Assembly (NCBI GenBank): GCA_021812505.1
Contig: JAKANG010000145.1
Span: 1-5,454 of the forward strand
Direction: 5' to 3'
DNA length: 5,454 nucleotides
Source of the DNA: Pseudomonadota bacterium
GTDB lineage: Bacteria; Pseudomonadota; Alphaproteobacteria; Rhizobiales; Beijerinckiaceae
In this document: piece after piece, positions 1 through 5,454 of the stretch
Position numbering within the stretch: position 1 is the stretch's first letter
How the letters are laid out: each line of letters starts with the position of its first letter
The notes under the pieces: generated by a model
What the model saw: the letters and a program-made list of their open reading frames with translations, nothing else
Databases searched by the model: none
Told to the model about the DNA's origin: nothing
Program-made: the position numbers and the translations under genes

Positions 1-9
1 GGCGGTGAA

Positions 10-753
10 ATGAGCGGCAAAACCATCCGGCTCGACCGCCTGCTCGCCAATCTCGGCTATGGCTCGCGGCGCGAAATTCTCCTGCTCGCTCGCGCCGGGC
101 GCATCCGGCTCGACGGCGAGATTTTGCGCGACGCCGAGCAAAAGATCGCCCTCGACCCGTCGCTCGCCGCACGCCTCAGCGTGGATGGGGAAGAACTCGA
201 CCCCCTTCCCGGCGTCGTGCTGATGATGAACAAACCGGTCGGCGTCACCTGCTCCCGCAAGGAATCGGGCCCGCTGGTCTTTTCGTTGCTGCCCGAACGC
301 TGGCGCCGGCGCGATCCGGCGATTTCGACCGTGGGGCGCCTCGACAAGGACACATCCGGCCTGCTGCTGCTGACCGACAACGGCGCTTTGCTGCACAGGA
401 TCATTTCGCCGCGCTCATCCACGCCCAAAACCTATCGCGCCACGCTCGACCGGCCGCTGCGCGGGGATGAGGCAAAAATCTTCGCCTCCGGCGTCCTTAT
501 GCTGGAGGGCGAGGACAAGCCGCTGCTGCCGGCGCGGATGGACGTTTGGGACGAACGCACGGCCCTGCTGACCCTTCGGGAAGGCCGCTACCATCAGGTC
601 CGCCGCATGTTCGCCGCCGTCGGCAACCATGTGACGGCGCTCCACCGAATCTCGATCGGCGCCCTAGCTTTGCCCGGCGATCTCGCGCCGGGCGAGTTTG
701 CCCTACTCGACGCGGAGGGAATTGCGCGGATTTTTCGCGTCGAACCAAGCTAA
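10..753 (+). CDS. rsuA: RsuA-family 16S rRNA pseudouridine synthase
   Basis: Likely isomerises a uridine of 16S rRNA to pseudouridine (position 516 in E. coli RsuA) during small-subunit assembly in the cytoplasm. The 247-residue protein has an N-terminal S4 RNA-binding domain (about residues 5-65, RLDRLLANLGYGSRRE) followed by the synthase domain. That domain begins at MNKPVGVTCS (73-82) and carries the catalytic motif GRLDKDTSG (109-117), with Asp112 as the expected nucleophile. KTY (140-142) and EGRYHQVRRMFAAVGNHV (191-208) are the other conserved blocks. The last block and the C-terminal LAPGEF match RsuA more closely than RluB, RluE or RluF, and the length is close to the 231 residues of E. 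coli RsuA. The ATG at 10 places the S4 domain directly at the N-terminus, as in the family. Only nine bases precede it, so its ribosome site and promoter cannot be judged; a TGA at 6-8 or 11-13 could end an upstream gene. The family is clear; the exact target uridine is inferred. Confidence 0.9.
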   Translation: MSGKTIRLDRLLANLGYGSRREILLLARAGRIRLDGEILRDAEQKIALDPSLAARLSVDGEELDPLPGVVLMMNKPVGVTCSRKESGPLVFSLLPERWRRRDPAISTVGRLDKDTSGLLLLTDNGALLHRIISPRSSTPKTYRATLDRPLRGDEAKIFASGVLMLEGEDKPLLPARMDVWDERTALLTLREGRYHQVRRMFAAVGNHVTALHRISIGALALPGDLAPGEFALLDAEGIARIFRVEPS

Positions 754-777
754 GTCATCGCGCGTTTCAGCCGGAAC

Positions 778-793
778 GGCGCAGATTTGCGCC
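778..793 (+). other. Small GC-rich hairpin downstream of rsuA
   Basis: A perfect 6-bp inverted repeat, GGCGCA and TGCGCC, is separated by a 4-base loop (GATT), 24 bases after the rsuA stop codon. No run of T follows, so it does not qualify as a classical intrinsic terminator. It could protect the rsuA mRNA 3' end or slow transcription before the transporter gene, or be chance in GC-rich DNA. Confidence 0.3.
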
Positions 794-837
794 CGCTGCG
801 AATTCCCGCGTGCAACCGAACTCATTTTTGCCGCGCC

Positions 838-845
838 GGAGGAGG
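838..845 (+). promoter_or_regulatory. Strong Shine-Dalgarno sequence that fixes a TTG start
   Basis: The run GGAGGAGG ends two bases before the TTG at 848-850; its first GGAGG (838-842) sits five bases before it, a normal spacing. It is the best ribosome-binding sequence in the window. It is in the right place to initiate the transporter at TTG 848 rather than at the in-frame ATG 698, which lies inside rsuA. Confidence 0.7.
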
Positions 846-847
846 CC

Positions 848-2299
848 TTGCGATCCGCCGCCCCGCCAGAAACCCGACACATCGTCGAAACCGACATTCC
901 GGCGCGACTGGAGCGTCTGCCCTGGAGCGGTTTTCACCGTCTGGTGGCGGCGGCCCTTGGCGTCACCTGGATTCTCGACGGACTGGAAGTGACTCTGGCC
1001 GGATCGGTCGCCGGCGCCCTGAGAACAAGTCCGGCGCTCGCCATGAATGATTCCGACGTCGGGTTGGCGGGCAGCGCCTATCTCGCCGGGGCGGTGCTCG
1101 GCGCCATTCTGTTCGGCTGGCTGACCGATGGTCTTGGGCGAAAAAAGCTGTTTTTCATCACCATCGCGGTCTATCTCGTCGCCACCGCTTTGACCGGGCT
1201 CGCCTGGAGCAAGGCGAGTTTCTTCGTTTTCCGGTTCCTGACGGGCGCAGGAATCGGCGGCGAATATTCGGCGATCAATTCGACCATTCAGGAACTGGTC
1301 CCGGCGCGCTATCGCGGCTTCACCGACCTCGTCATCAATGGCGGCTTCTGGCTTGGCGCCGCCCTCGGCGCGCTGGTCGCCATCGTGCTGCTCAACCCGG
1401 CCCTGCTCCCGCCGGATCTGGGCTGGCGTCTCGCCTTCCTCGCCGGCGCCGGGATCGGGCTCGTCGTCTTTTTAATGCGTATGTGGTTGCCGGAAAGCCC
1501 ACGCTGGCTTGTCCTGCACGGCCGCGAGACCGAGGCGGAAAATGTCGTGGCGCGGATCGAGCGCCGCTTCCGCGACCTCGGATTTGCGCTTCCCCACGCG
1601 AGCGAGCCGCGCATCCGGCTGCGCGCGCGCGACCGCACGCCGATCCGCGACGTGCTGAACGTGATGTTCCGCCGCTATCGGCGGCGCGCCGCTGTCGGCC
1701 TGACCCTGATGGCGGCGCAGGCCTTTTTCTACAACGCGATCTTCTTCACCTACGCCCTGGCGCTGGCGAAATTCTACCATGTCCGCCCGGAGCGGGTCGG
1801 CTGGCATGTGCTGATGTTCGCCATCGGCAATTTCCTCGGGCCGGTGGTTCTCGGGCGGTTGTTTGACGTCTGGGGCCGCAGGATGATGCTGGCTCTAACC
1901 TACGGTCTGACCGGAGCGCTGATGATCGCCTGCGCTTTGCTGTTTCTGGACGATCGTCTGAACGCGTTCACGCAAACATTGGGCTGGATGACGGTGTTCT
2001 TCTTCGGGTCGGCGGCGGCGAGCGCGGCCTATCTCACCGTCAGCGAGACATTTCCGATTGAAATTCGCGCGCTGGCGATCGGGCTGTTCTATGCCTTCGC
2101 CACCGCGATCGGCGGGGTCGCCGCGCCTTTCCTATTCGGCCGATTGATCGGAAGCGGCGCGCGCGAAAATCTTTTCGCGGGCTATCTTTTCGCCGCCGTC
2201 CTGATGCTGGCGGCGGCCGTCGTCGCCGGGGCCTTCGCCGTCGCGGCGGAGCGCAAGCCGCTGGAACAGGTCGCGACGCCCCTGTCGTCGGAAGACTGA
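848..2299 (+). CDS. MFS transporter, sugar/metabolite porter type, 12 membrane helices
   Basis: Inner-membrane secondary transporter of the major facilitator superfamily, probably a proton-coupled symporter for an organic solute; the substrate cannot be read from sequence. Numbered from TTG 848, it has 483 residues. Twelve hydrophobic segments lie near 29-57, 70-92, 101-119, 125-146, 157-183, 192-213, 280-306, 317-338, 346-366, 377-398, 408-430 and 440-465, with a long cytoplasmic loop between six and seven. Motif A is GWLTDGLGRKK (90-100), with its second-half copy GRLFDVWGRR (336-345). RFLTGAGIGGEY (129-140), PESPRW (215-220) and SETFPIEIR (399-407) are typical of sugar and metabolite porters. 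Acidic D44 and E47 in helix 1 (WILDGLE) are candidate proton or substrate residues. An in-frame ATG at 698 would add 50 residues with no transporter character and overlap rsuA by 56 bases, so I prefer TTG, supported by the GGAGGAGG just upstream. Family is sure, start probable. Confidence 0.9.
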   Translation: MRSAAPPETRHIVETDIPARLERLPWSGFHRLVAAALGVTWILDGLEVTLAGSVAGALRTSPALAMNDSDVGLAGSAYLAGAVLGAILFGWLTDGLGRKKLFFITIAVYLVATALTGLAWSKASFFVFRFLTGAGIGGEYSAINSTIQELVPARYRGFTDLVINGGFWLGAALGALVAIVLLNPALLPPDLGWRLAFLAGAGIGLVVFLMRMWLPESPRWLVLHGRETEAENVVARIERRFRDLGFALPHASEPRIRLRARDRTPIRDVLNVMFRRYRRRAAVGLTLMAAQAFFYNAIFFTYALALAKFYHVRPERVGWHVLMFAIGNFLGPVVLGRLFDVWGRRMMLALTYGLTGALMIACALLFLDDRLNAFTQTLGWMTVFFFGSAAASAAYLTVSETFPIEIRALAIGLFYAFATAIGGVAAPFLFGRLIGSGARENLFAGYLFAAVLMLAAAVVAGAFAVAAERKPLEQVATPLSSED

Positions 2300-2310
2300 A
2301 CTTCACGTCG

Positions 2311-2347
2311 GCGCGAAGACGCTCGCAGTGAACTTTCGCGTGTTTTT
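2311..2347 (+). terminator. Possible weak intrinsic terminator between transporter and photolyase
   Basis: CGCGAA (2312-2317) pairs perfectly with TTCGCG (2335-2340). Wobble pairs G2318-T2334 and G2311-T2341 can extend the stem at both ends. TGTTTTT follows at 2341-2347. The stem is short and the loop of about 15 bases is long, so termination may be partial. The location 12 bases after the transporter stop codon fits. It would make the photolyase gene at least partly independent of the transporter, though no clear promoter is visible in the remaining 19 bases before ATG 2367. Confidence 0.4.
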
Positions 2348-2366
2348 GGCGTAAAAGCCAAGCGTC

Positions 2367-3797
2367 ATGCCATCGTCGTCCGCCCTCGTCTGGTTCCGCA
2401 ACGATCTCCGCGTCTCCGACCACCCCGCCTTGACGGCGGCGGCGGCGAGCGGCCTGCCGCTGCTCTGCCTTTACATTCTCGATGTGGAAAGCCCCGGCCT
2501 GCGCCCGCCCGGCGGCGCCAGCCGCTGGCGGCTCGATCGCGCCCTTGCGGCGCTGGAAGCGGATCTCGCGGCGCGCGGCGGAAAACTGCATTTTCTGCGC
2601 GGTTCGGCCGAAAGATTGCTCCCCGACGTCGCGCGCGCGGCGCGCGCGGACAAAATCTTTTGGAGCCGGCGCTACGGCGGGGCGGAAATCGCGCTCGACA
2701 CGCGGCTGAAGGCGGCTTTGCGCGAAAGCGGCCGCGAAGTCCGCAGCTTCAGCGCCTCGCTTCTTGCCGAGCCCTGGCAGGTCAAATCGAAATCCGGCGG
2801 GGGCTTCAAGGTCTTCACCCCGTTCTGGCGCGCCTTGCGCGAAAAAATCGGGCCCCAAGCGCCCCTGCCCGCGCCGCCGGCTCTTGTGGCCGCGCCCTGG
2901 CCGGGCGAGGCGCCGGAACCCCTTGCCCGCGAGGCCTTGGCTCTGGCGCCGGCCAAGCCGAACTGGGCCAAAGACTTTCCCGATCCCGACGCCGGCGAAG
3001 CCGGAGCGCAAAAGAGACTCCTCGAATTTCTCGATCGCAAAGTCGCGTCCTATCCAGCCCATCGCGACCGCCTCGACCTCGACGGGACATCGCGACTTTC
3101 CGCCCATCTCCATTTCGGCGAGATTTCTCCGCGCCGGATTTTTGCCGCGGCCCCGCCCTCGAGCGGCGGCGACAAATTTTTGGCCGAACTCGGCTGGCGC
3201 GAATTTTCGTACCATCTGCTCCATGCCCATCCCGAATTGAGCTGGCGTAATTTCAATCCGCGCTTCGACGATTTTCCCTATCGCAAGGACGAGGCGGCGC
3301 TGGAGGCCTGGCGGCGCGGGAAAACCGGTTATCCCGTCGTGGACGCGGCGCTGCGGGAATTATGGACGACCGGCCATATGCACAATCGCGCCCGCATGAT
3401 CGTCGCGTCGTTTCTCGCCAAACACCTGCTGATCGACTGGCGCGAAGGCGAGAAATTTTTCTGGGACGCGCTGGCCGACGCCGACGAGGCCAACAATGCC
3501 GCAAGCTGGCAATGGGTCGCCGGCTGCGGCGCCGACGCCGCGCCCTACTTCCGCATTTTCAATCCGGTGCTCCAGGGCGAGAAATTCGATCCCGACGGCG
3601 CCTATGTCCGCCGTTTCTGCCCCGAATTGGCGGGCCTGCCCGCCGCTTGCATCCACAAACCCTGGGCCGCGCCGGAAGCCGTGCTCGCGGAAGCCGGCGT
3701 GAGGCTGGGCGAAACCTATTCCGAACCCATTCTCGATCACGATTTCGCCCGCCGCCGCGCGCTCGACGCGCTTGCCGCCGTCGCGCGGGGCCGCTAG
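2367..3797 (+). CDS. phrB: Deoxyribodipyrimidine photolyase (class I CPD photolyase, cryptochrome/photolyase family)
   Basis: Flavoenzyme that uses blue or near-UV light to split cyclobutane pyrimidine dimers in DNA. The 476-residue length is close to E. coli PhrB (472). The N-terminal alpha/beta antenna domain starts at LVWFRNDLRVSDHPAL (7-22). The C-terminal helical FAD domain holds E274 and W277 in ELGWREF, expected at the dimer pocket, then GKTGYPVVDAALREL (318-332), MHNRARMIVASFLAKHLLIDWREGE (338-362), NNAASWQW (376-383) and DAAPYFRIFNP (390-400). N377 aligns with E. coli Asn378 near flavin N5. Of the electron-transfer triad, W358 and W381 (E. coli W359, W382) are present, but the outer W306 position is Tyr305, and E. 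coli W338 is His337. ATG 2367 gives the standard N-terminus; the upstream bases lack a good Shine-Dalgarno and can form a small TTGGC/GCCAA hairpin (2346-2361). The next gene starts 30 bases downstream. A cryptochrome-like role is the alternative, but the dimer-pocket residues favour repair. Confidence 0.93.
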   Translation: MPSSSALVWFRNDLRVSDHPALTAAAASGLPLLCLYILDVESPGLRPPGGASRWRLDRALAALEADLAARGGKLHFLRGSAERLLPDVARAARADKIFWSRRYGGAEIALDTRLKAALRESGREVRSFSASLLAEPWQVKSKSGGGFKVFTPFWRALREKIGPQAPLPAPPALVAAPWPGEAPEPLAREALALAPAKPNWAKDFPDPDAGEAGAQKRLLEFLDRKVASYPAHRDRLDLDGTSRLSAHLHFGEISPRRIFAAAPPSSGGDKFLAELGWREFSYHLLHAHPELSWRNFNPRFDDFPYRKDEAALEAWRRGKTGYPVVDAALRELWTTGHMHNRARMIVASFLAKHLLIDWREGEKFFWDALADADEANNAASWQWVAGCGADAAPYFRIFNPVLQGEKFDPDGAYVRRFCPELAGLPAACIHKPWAAPEAVLAEAGVRLGETYSEPILDHDFARRRALDALAAVARGR

Positions 3798-3827
3798 CGT
3801 GGCGGCAACCATTCGCTCGGGCAGGTC

Positions 3828-4829
3828 ATGAAAGTCACGTCATCGGTTCTCGACGCCATCGGCGGCACGCCGCTCATCAAATTGCGCGCCGCCTCGGAAG
3901 CCACCGGCTGCGACATTTACGGCAAAGCGGAATTCATGAACCCCGGCGGCTCGATCAAGGACCGCGCCGCGCTGGCCATCGTCCGCGACGCCATCGCGCG
4001 CGGCGCGCTCAAGCCCGGCGGGACGATCGTCGAAGGCACGGCGGGCAACACCGGCATCGGCCTGACCCTGGTCGCCAGCGCCTTGGGCTTTCGCACTGTC
4101 ATCGTCATTCCCAACACCCAGTCGGAAGAGAAAAAAAGCTTTTTGCGCCTGCAGGGCGCGGAACTGATCGAGGTTCCCGCCGTCCCCTACGCCAACCCCG
4201 ACAATTACGTGAAATATTCCGGCCGGCTGGCGGCGGAGTTGGCGGAAAAGAATCCTGCCGGCGCGGTCTGGGCCAATCAGTTCGACAATGTCGCCAACCG
4301 CCAGGGGCACGAGGAAACCACCGGCCCGGAAATTTTCGACCAGCTCGGAGGCAAGCTCGACGGTTTCATTTGCGCGGTCGGCACGGGCGGGACCCTGGCG
4401 GGAGTCGGCCGGGCGCTGAAAGCGCGCAAACCGGCGATAAAAATTGGTCTCGCCGATCCGATGGGCGCCGCCCTTTATTCCTATTACACCGCAGGGGAGC
4501 TGAAATCGTCCGGCTCCTCGATCACCGAGGGCATCGGCCAGGGCCGGATCACCGCCAATCTCGTGGACGCGCCGATCGACATCGCCTACCAGATTCCCGA
4601 CGAGGAGGCCTTGCCGATCCTGTTCGACCTCGCAAGGCAGGAAGGCCTGCTGCTCGGCGGCTCCTCGGCGATCAATGTCGCCGGAGCCATTCGGCTGGCC
4701 CGCGACCTCGGCCCCGGCAAGACCATCGTCACGATCCTGGGCGACTCCGGCGCGCGCTATGCGTCGAAGCTTTACAATCCGGAATTTCTGCGCGGGAAAG
4801 GCTTGCCGGTTCCCAGCTGGCTGGCGTGA
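3828..4829 (+). CDS. cysK: Cysteine synthase A-like PLP-dependent enzyme
   Basis: Fold-type II PLP enzyme of the cysteine synthase/cystathionine beta-synthase family. The expected reaction is O-acetylserine plus sulfide to cysteine in the cytoplasm. In the 333 residues, IGGTPLIKL (11-19) opens the fold. NPGGSIKDRAA (38-48) carries the PLP lysine, Lys44. TAGNTG (71-76) is the substrate loop, GTGGT (185-189) binds the PLP phosphate, and Ser307 in GDSGARY (305-311) is placed to contact the pyridine nitrogen. The substrate loop has Ala72 where E. coli CysK has Ser (TSGNTG), and the block 207-245 (GLADPMGAALYSYY to the ITEGIGQGRI segment) marks a branch different from E. coli CysK; it resembles proteins commonly annotated as cysteine synthase A in alphaproteobacteria. 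Cysteine desulfhydrase or beta-synthase activity is therefore possible. The start is ATG 3828, with a weak close GGGCAGG (3819-3825). The gene follows phrB by 30 bases on the same strand and is probably cotranscribed; a 5-bp hairpin (3790-3806) spans the phrB stop. Confidence 0.85.
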   Translation: MKVTSSVLDAIGGTPLIKLRAASEATGCDIYGKAEFMNPGGSIKDRAALAIVRDAIARGALKPGGTIVEGTAGNTGIGLTLVASALGFRTVIVIPNTQSEEKKSFLRLQGAELIEVPAVPYANPDNYVKYSGRLAAELAEKNPAGAVWANQFDNVANRQGHEETTGPEIFDQLGGKLDGFICAVGTGGTLAGVGRALKARKPAIKIGLADPMGAALYSYYTAGELKSSGSSITEGIGQGRITANLVDAPIDIAYQIPDEEALPILFDLARQEGLLLGGSSAINVAGAIRLARDLGPGKTIVTILGDSGARYASKLYNPEFLRGKGLPVPSWLA

Positions 4830-4904
4830 TGGGGGCTGTATTCGAGGAACGCTGTTTCGGCCCGGGTCCGTAATAGCGGATTGTGGATTTCGTAGGATTT
4901 CCGT

Positions 4905-4935
4905 GCAACCCCATGAAACCCCACCCATCGGTTGC
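4905..4935. other. Imperfect inverted repeat in the convergent cysK / ATPase spacer
   Basis: The 138-base spacer 4830-4967 separates two genes that converge. GCAACC (4905-4910) pairs with GGTTGC (4930-4935), and after a small internal mismatch ATG (4913-4915) pairs with CAT (4926-4928). GTTGC (4931-4935) can instead pair with GCAAC (4937-4941) around a single base. Neither strand has a T-run beside it, so it is not a clear terminator, although its place between converging genes would suit one. Three spaced copies of GGATT (4878-4900) are the only other pattern seen in the spacer. Confidence 0.3.
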
Positions 4936-4967
4936 CGCAACGACGACCATTGTAACCAATTATCGAC

Positions 4968-5454
4968 TCACGCAGTCGCTCGCGGCGGCCGTCCCGGTCC
5001 GAAAGGTCGGCGAGCACGACGAAAGAAGGCCTTTTCGACTTCCACGATAATGAAGAGCGCCACGCCGGCGGCGATAACCTCGGTCCAAGTGACGTGGCCT
5101 AGCGCCGTCGTGCCAAACAGTTCCTGCATCCACGGGACGTAGGTGAAGAGGAGCTGGACAATCACAACCAAGCCAATGGCTATCAGCACCGGAAGGCTTC
5201 CGAACAATCCTTGCCAAGTCATAGACGATGCGGACAAGTACCGCGCGCTGAAGAGGTAGGCCACCTCGCAGGCAACCAAAGTGTTGACCGCCGTGGTTCG
5301 CGAGGTTTCGAGGCTTGCTCCTTTGGCGATCTCCAGCTCGAACAGGCCGAGTGTGGCGAAGAGCATCAGAACCGACACGAAACCCACGCGCCAAATGAAA
5401 TGGCCGGACGCAAGCGGTTCCTGCGGCGAGCGCGGAGGACGCGCCATGATGTCG
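4968..5454 (-). CDS. P-type cation-transporting ATPase, C-terminal part (gene continues past the right edge)
   Basis: C-terminal membrane part of a P2-type (calcium-pump-like) ATPase, an ATP-driven cation pump in the inner membrane. In-frame Asp-Ile codons (5453-5448) precede the Met codon at 5447, giving DIMARPPRSPQEPL, the conserved DxMxRPPR segment that enters the last four membrane helices of these pumps. The Met at 5447 is thus internal, and 161 residues are visible. Counted from that Met, hydrophobic helices lie near 17-39, 52-72, 82-105 and 120-140, matching M7-M10 (Cation_ATPase_C domain). The polar NTLVACEVAYLFSARY (55-70) matches the usual M8 block. A basic tail (RRARRPFGPGRPPR, 143-156) ends at a TGA at 4970-4968. 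The phosphorylation motif DKTG and the ATP site lie outside the window, so the ion cannot be assigned. The gene converges on cysK and is less GC-rich than its neighbours (my count, about 59% over 5041-5340). Confidence 0.88.
   Translation of the reverse strand, partial: DIMARPPRSPQEPLASGHFIWRVGFVSVLMLFATLGLFELEIAKGASLETSRTTAVNTLVACEVAYLFSARYLSASSMTWQGLFGSLPVLIAIGLVVIVQLLFTYVPWMQELFGTTALGHVTWTEVIAAGVALFIIVEVEKAFFRRARRPFGPGRPPRATA

Noticed and set aside
698..847. N-terminal extension of the transporter from ATG 698, as a possible extra domain.
   Set aside because: No hydrophobic or family-like segment, overlaps rsuA, and has no ribosome site as good as that before TTG 848.
1141..1147. In-frame A AAA AAG, the classical -1 frameshift heptamer, within the transporter gene.
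   Set aside because: It encodes the Arg-Lys-Lys of motif A, the -1 frame stays open for hundreds of bases instead of ending soon, and the zero frame gives a complete transporter. Likely coincidence.
2040..3230. Long open frame on the minus strand opposite the photolyase gene.
   Set aside because: Low-complexity Arg/Ala/Gly-rich translation with no domain, as expected opposite a GC-rich gene with strong third-position bias; the plus-strand protein is unambiguous.
4131..4144. A run of seven A followed by GCTTTTT (perfect 12-bp palindrome at 4133-4144) in cysK, a possible slippage or terminator-like site.
   Set aside because: It encodes normal Lys-Lys-Ser-Phe residues in a conserved block, has no GC stem, and the reading frame on both sides is intact.
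3362..4873. Long plus-strand open frame running across the photolyase end and cysK.
   Set aside because: Arginine-rich, featureless translation that spans two well-supported genes in another frame; a composition artefact.
4830..4967. Possible tRNA, small RNA or attachment site in the convergent spacer.
   Set aside because: No cloverleaf, no promoter-like pair and no flanking direct repeat could be found; only weak hairpins and short GGATT repeats.

Overview
The window reads as an ordinary, gene-dense stretch of chromosome from a high-G+C proteobacterium. An alphaproteobacterium of the Hyphomicrobiales (Rhizobiales) type fits best, because the photolyase and the cysteine synthase-like protein resemble the forms I associate with that group. 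The placement rests on protein resemblance and base composition only; there is no rRNA or other marker gene here.

Layout, left to right. Positions 10-753 (+) encode an RsuA-type small-subunit rRNA pseudouridine synthase. After a 94-base gap with a small hairpin and a strong Shine-Dalgarno sequence, 848-2299 (+) encodes a 12-helix major facilitator superfamily (MFS) transporter that most likely starts at a TTG. A 67-base gap holding a weak terminator-like hairpin precedes 2367-3797 (+), a class I DNA photolyase (PhrB/cryptochrome family). Thirty bases further on, 3828-4829 (+) encodes a PLP-dependent cysteine synthase-like enzyme. A 138-base convergent spacer follows. On the minus strand, 4968-5454 holds the last 161 residues of a P-type cation-transporting ATPase whose N-terminal part lies beyond the right edge.

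The genes cover separate housekeeping and accessory jobs: rRNA modification, solute transport, light-driven DNA repair, sulfur amino acid metabolism and ion transport. I see no shared pathway. The four plus-strand genes are co-directional; photolyase and cysteine synthase are close enough to share a transcript, while the hairpin before the photolyase may separate it from the transporter.

I found no RNA gene, mobile element, CRISPR array or clear new system. The most notable points are a photolyase in which the outermost tryptophan of the electron-transfer triad appears to be tyrosine (with a second nearby tryptophan replaced by histidine), a TTG start that removes about 50 spurious residues from the transporter, and a drop in G+C at the ATPase gene.
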